DNA from: Hymenobacter aerophilus DSM 13606
GTDB taxonomy: Bacteria; Bacteroidota; Bacteroidia; Cytophagales; Hymenobacteraceae
DNA: 64,000 nt
Assembly: GCF_000382225.1 (NCBI RefSeq)
Contig: NZ_KB907815.1
Location: 1 to 64,000 of the forward strand
Direction: 5' to 3'
Below are positions 61,748 to 64,000 of the stretch, one piece after another. The number at the start of each line of letters is the position of its first letter. The first letter of the stretch is position 1. The notes beneath the pieces were generated by a model, which worked only from the letters and a program-made list of their open reading frames with translations, did no database searches and was not told the DNA's origin. Both the position numbers and the translations under genes were made by a program.

Positions 61748-61790
61748 CCTGAAACCCCGCCTGAACCTTATGTTCAAGCGGGGTTTCAGG
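61748..61790 (-). terminator. Hairpin terminator after the nuclease gene
   Basis: CCTGAAACCCCGCC-type left arm and GCGGGGTTTCAGG right arm, 18-19 bp of pairing with one bulge. It lies downstream of the minus-strand nuclease gene. Confidence 0.7.
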
Positions 61791-61817
61791 CTACAACGGC
61801 CTGACGTAGCCCGGAAA

Positions 61818-61853
61818 CTATCAGCTAGCGGCTGTAAGCTAACAGCTAAAATG
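61818..61853. repeat. Family C repeat fragment
   Basis: ATCAGCTAGCGGCTGTAAGC followed by TAACAGCTAAAA, the same AGCT-type family as at 28535 and 31234. Confidence 0.55.
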
Positions 61854-61856
61854 AAG

Positions 61857-62477
61857 CTAGTCGTTGCGCTTGTTGAGTTCGTCGCGGATTTTGGCGGCTT
61901 TCTCGTAGTCCTCGCGCTCCAGCGCCTGGGCCAGCATCTTGGTCAGCTCGTCGAGCGACACCTGGCCGCTGGGCTCGCGGGGCGTGGGCGTAGCGCGGGG
62001 CTCGTCGGTATCGATGTCGTCGTCATCATCATCGTCGTCCGAATCTTCGGCGTCGGTTTCGTCGAGGTCAGACAGGATGATACCGGCTTCACTGAGCACG
62101 CTTTCCACCGTGAAAATGGGCACTCCGAAGCGCAGGCCGATGGCAATGGCATCGGATGGCCGCGAATCCAGCTCGAAGGTGCTGGCCCCGTCGGAGCACA
62201 CGATTTTAGAGTAGAACACGCCTTCTTTGAGGTCGGAAATCACCACCTCCAGCACGGCCACGTGGACCTGCTCGGCAAACGAGCGGAACAAATCGTGCGT
62301 CAGCGGCCGGTTGGGGCTGATTTTCTCGATCTGGATGGCGATACTCTGCGCCTCGAACATGCCGATGATGATGGGCAGGCGGCGGTTGCCGGTCTTTTCG
62401 CCCAGAATAAGCGCGAACGAGCCCGACTGCGACTGGCTGGACGAGAGGCCCAGAATTTCGAGCGGTATTTTTTTCAC
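61857..62477 (-). CDS. Bifunctional nuclease family protein (DUF151) with UVR motif
   Basis: 206 residues. KIPLEILGLSSSQSQSGSFALILGEKTGNRRLPIIIGMFEAQSIAI and FYSKIVCSDGASTFELDSRPSDAIAIGLRFGVPIFT are the DUF151 bifunctional-nuclease core (about 1-135). An acidic linker with a run of Asp follows, then a C-terminal UVR motif (LAQALEREDYEKAAKIRDEL). Widespread in Bacteroidota; in vivo role unclear. Confidence 0.92.
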   Translation of the reverse strand: MKKIPLEILGLSSSQSQSGSFALILGEKTGNRRLPIIIGMFEAQSIAIQIEKISPNRPLTHDLFRSFAEQVHVAVLEVVISDLKEGVFYSKIVCSDGASTFELDSRPSDAIAIGLRFGVPIFTVESVLSEAGIILSDLDETDAEDSDDDDDDDDIDTDEPRATPTPREPSGQVSLDELTKMLAQALEREDYEKAAKIRDELNKRND

Positions 62478-62510
62478 AAGGTGGTGGTTATGGTCTGGAG
62501 AACTGAATAA

Positions 62511-62608
62511 ATACTGTCATCCTGAGCTTGCGAAGGACCTATACAGAAGCTAATCCTTTTGAAGTTACCTTCTGTAAAGGTCCTTCGCGCTGCTCAGGAT
62601 GACAGTAT
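62511..62608. repeat. Long palindromic element, family A (AAGGACCT subtype)
   Basis: ATACTGTCATCCTGAGC at the left and its inverse at the right, with arms of about 30 bp, between the nuclease and etfA. Confidence 0.88.
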
Positions 62609-62629
62609 TTACCTGGTATCCACTTATAG

Positions 62630-63607
62630 CTAGTTCAGCTGCTTTACGGCCTCGGTGAGCTTGGGCAGCACGTCGAACACGTCGCCTACAATGCCGTAGT
62701 CGGCCGCCTTGAAGAACGGCGCCTCGGGGTCTTTGTTGATGACCACAATCACCTTGCTGGAGTTGACGCCGGCCAGGTGCTGGATGGCGCCCGAAATGCC
62801 GCAGGCAATGTACAGGTTCGGCGACACGGTGATGCCCGTCTGGCCCACGTGCTCGTGGTGAGGGCGCCAGTCAACGTCGGATACGGGCTTGGAGCAGGCC
62901 GTAGCCGCGCCGAGGGCCTTGGCCAGGTCTTCGATGAGGTTCCAGTTTTCGGGGCCTTTCATGCCGCGGCCACCCGATACCACGAGGTCAGCCTCGGGCA
63001 GCAGCACGCCACCGGCCTGGTCCTGCATGATAACTTCCTTGGGCGCGTCGGCAAAGTCGGCGTCGGTCAATTGGGCCGAGAACGACTCGACCGGGGCCGT
63101 TTTGCCGTCCTCGTGCAGGGCCTCAATCGAGTTTTTCTTGACAGCGATGATTTTCCGGTCGCTTTCCAGCTCCACATCGGCAAAGGCTTTGCCCGAGAAG
63201 GCGCCGCGCTTCACCACGAACTTGCCACCATCGGTTTTGGGCAGCTCCACCACGTTGGTCGCCAGGCTGGCTTCGAGGCGGATAGACAGGCGCGAGCCCA
63301 CGGCCGCGCCGATGTTGGAGTTGGCCAGCACAATCACTTTCGCGTCCTCCTGCTGGGCAGCGGCGGCGATGAGCTTGGTGTAGGCGCCGTTCACAAAATC
63401 TTTCAGGCGGGGCTCCGAATCGTAGAGCACCTTGCCGATACCCTGCTCGCCGAGCTTGGCCAGATTGGCCTCGGTAGCCTCGCCCACGGCTACGGCCGTG
63501 GCGGTGGTGCCCAGCATCTGGGCCACCTGGCTGGCGTAGGAAGCTACCTCCAGCGAGGACTTCTTCACCTCGCCGCCATCACATTCAACAACTACTAATA
63601 CTGACAT
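62630..63607 (-). CDS. etfA: Electron transfer flavoprotein, alpha subunit
   Basis: 325 residues. C-terminal FAD domain with [79 protein letters not shown]-terminal half is the ETF fold. Accepts electrons from acyl-CoA dehydrogenases. Follows etfB with an AT-rich palindrome between. Confidence 0.96.
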   Translation of the reverse strand: MSVLVVVECDGGEVKKSSLEVASYASQVAQMLGTTATAVAVGEATEANLAKLGEQGIGKVLYDSEPRLKDFVNGAYTKLIAAAAQQEDAKVIVLANSNIGAAVGSRLSIRLEASLATNVVELPKTDGGKFVVKRGAFSGKAFADVELESDRKIIAVKKNSIEALHEDGKTAPVESFSAQLTDADFADAPKEVIMQDQAGGVLLPEADLVVSGGRGMKGPENWNLIEDLAKALGAATACSKPVSDVDWRPHHEHVGQTGITVSPNLYIACGISGAIQHLAGVNSSKVIVVINKDPEAPFFKAADYGIVGDVFDVLPKLTEAVKQLN

Positions 63608-63609
63608 TT

Positions 63610-63713
63610 TTATTTAATTAATAATTAACAATTAGTAATTAAGAATTGACTTTGCAGTTTCGGCAAATGCTTCCGCAGCAATTACTAATTCTTAATTACT
63701 AATTATTAATTCA
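63610..63713. repeat. AT-rich palindromic element, family E, between etfB and etfA
   Basis: AATTAATAATTAACAATTAG-type left and CTAATTCTTAATTACTAATT-type right arms (about 35 bp) around a GC-richer centre. Confidence 0.8.
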
Positions 63714-63716
63714 GTT

Positions 63717-64000
63717 TCAGATAACTTTCGCTTCGTTGCGCAGCAGCTTGATGAGCTCGCCGGCATTTTCGGCGGGGATGAGCTTGACGCCCTGCTTGGC
63801 GGGCGGCAGCGCGAAGTGGTCGACCTCGGTGCGGGGGGCATCGGCGGTGGGCTCCACTACTTTCAGGGGCTTGGTGCGGGCCGTCATGATGCCGCGCATG
63901 TTGGGGATGCGGGGCTCGCACATGGGCTGCTGGCAGGAGGCCACGAAGGGCGTGTTCACCTCCACGATTTCCTTGCCGCCCTCGATTTCGCGCTCCAGCG
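63717..64000 (-). CDS. etfB: Electron transfer flavoprotein, beta subunit (3' part)
   Basis: The frame enters from the right edge without a start and ends at 63717 with ...AGELIKLLRNEAKVI. The segment EGGKEIVEVNTPFVASCQQPMCEPRIPNMRGIM contains the ETF-beta-type core, and the 94 or so visible codons are its C-terminal third. Upstream of etfA on the same strand. Confidence 0.9.
   Translation of the reverse strand, partial: LEREIEGGKEIVEVNTPFVASCQQPMCEPRIPNMRGIMTARTKPLKVVEPTADAPRTEVDHFALPPAKQGVKLIPAENAGELIKLLRNEAKVI

Noticed and set aside
1..64000. tRNA, rRNA or riboswitch genes
   Set aside because: I looked in the intergenic gaps for cloverleaf features (GTTCGANTC with matching acceptor stems) and known aptamer cores and found none. 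A covariance search would settle it.

Overview
The window is a stretch of a high-GC Bacteroidota chromosome, most probably Hymenobacter or a close relative (Hymenobacteraceae, Cytophagales). The reasons are the gliding genes gldA/F/G/C, a surface protein with a type-B T9SS C-terminal signal, Bacteroidota-type promoters (TAnnTTTG), a carboxypeptidase-like-domain TonB-type receptor, a GldL-like membrane protein and MlaE/MlaF. Assignment is from recognition of protein families only; no database was searched.

Layout. 1-480: end of an IS5-family transposase inserted in a signal-peptide gene. 540-7032: a MacAB-TolC-like exporter on the minus strand (adaptor, TolC, ATPase, two FtsX-type permeases) as two transcription units, each with a sigma-54-like promoter and an identically spaced upstream palindrome. 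7696-10218: outer-membrane beta-barrel receptor. 10300-11050: AT-rich island with one small membrane gene. 11091-14873: four minus-strand genes that look like a periplasmic/outer-membrane copper module (MauG/MbnH-like di-heme protein, CDICGC outer-membrane protein, MbnP-like lipoprotein, CNGKCH small protein). 15087-31226: mixed housekeeping and hypothetical genes (hisS, hutH, gliding-type surface protein, ybaB, glycosyltransferase, OmpA/TPR lipoprotein, PDH E1-beta, thioesterase, methyltransferase, DUF2256 protein, guanine deaminase). 31343-37111: AsmA-like protein, dGTPase and DUF1361 protein. 37184-37477: a degenerate 21-bp tandem array. 37483-42936: a second exporter operon (TetR, ABC, HlyD, TolC). 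43148-50556: icd, TPR/PBP1 protein, hemL, dcd and others. 50653-56448: gldC, dnaN, gldG, gldF, gldA. 56591-64000: two SDRs, DUF2807 protein, GldL-like protein, mlaE-mlaF, YfiT-type DinB protein, bifunctional nuclease, etfA and the 3' part of etfB.

The most striking non-genic feature is the density of long palindromic intergenic elements: at least seven unrelated sequence classes, more than 20 copies, all with two arms of roughly 25-45 bp around a short spacer. Several supply stop codons. In tolC, gldG and the glycosyltransferase they are read into the protein terminus. No rRNA, tRNA or CRISPR array was recognised.
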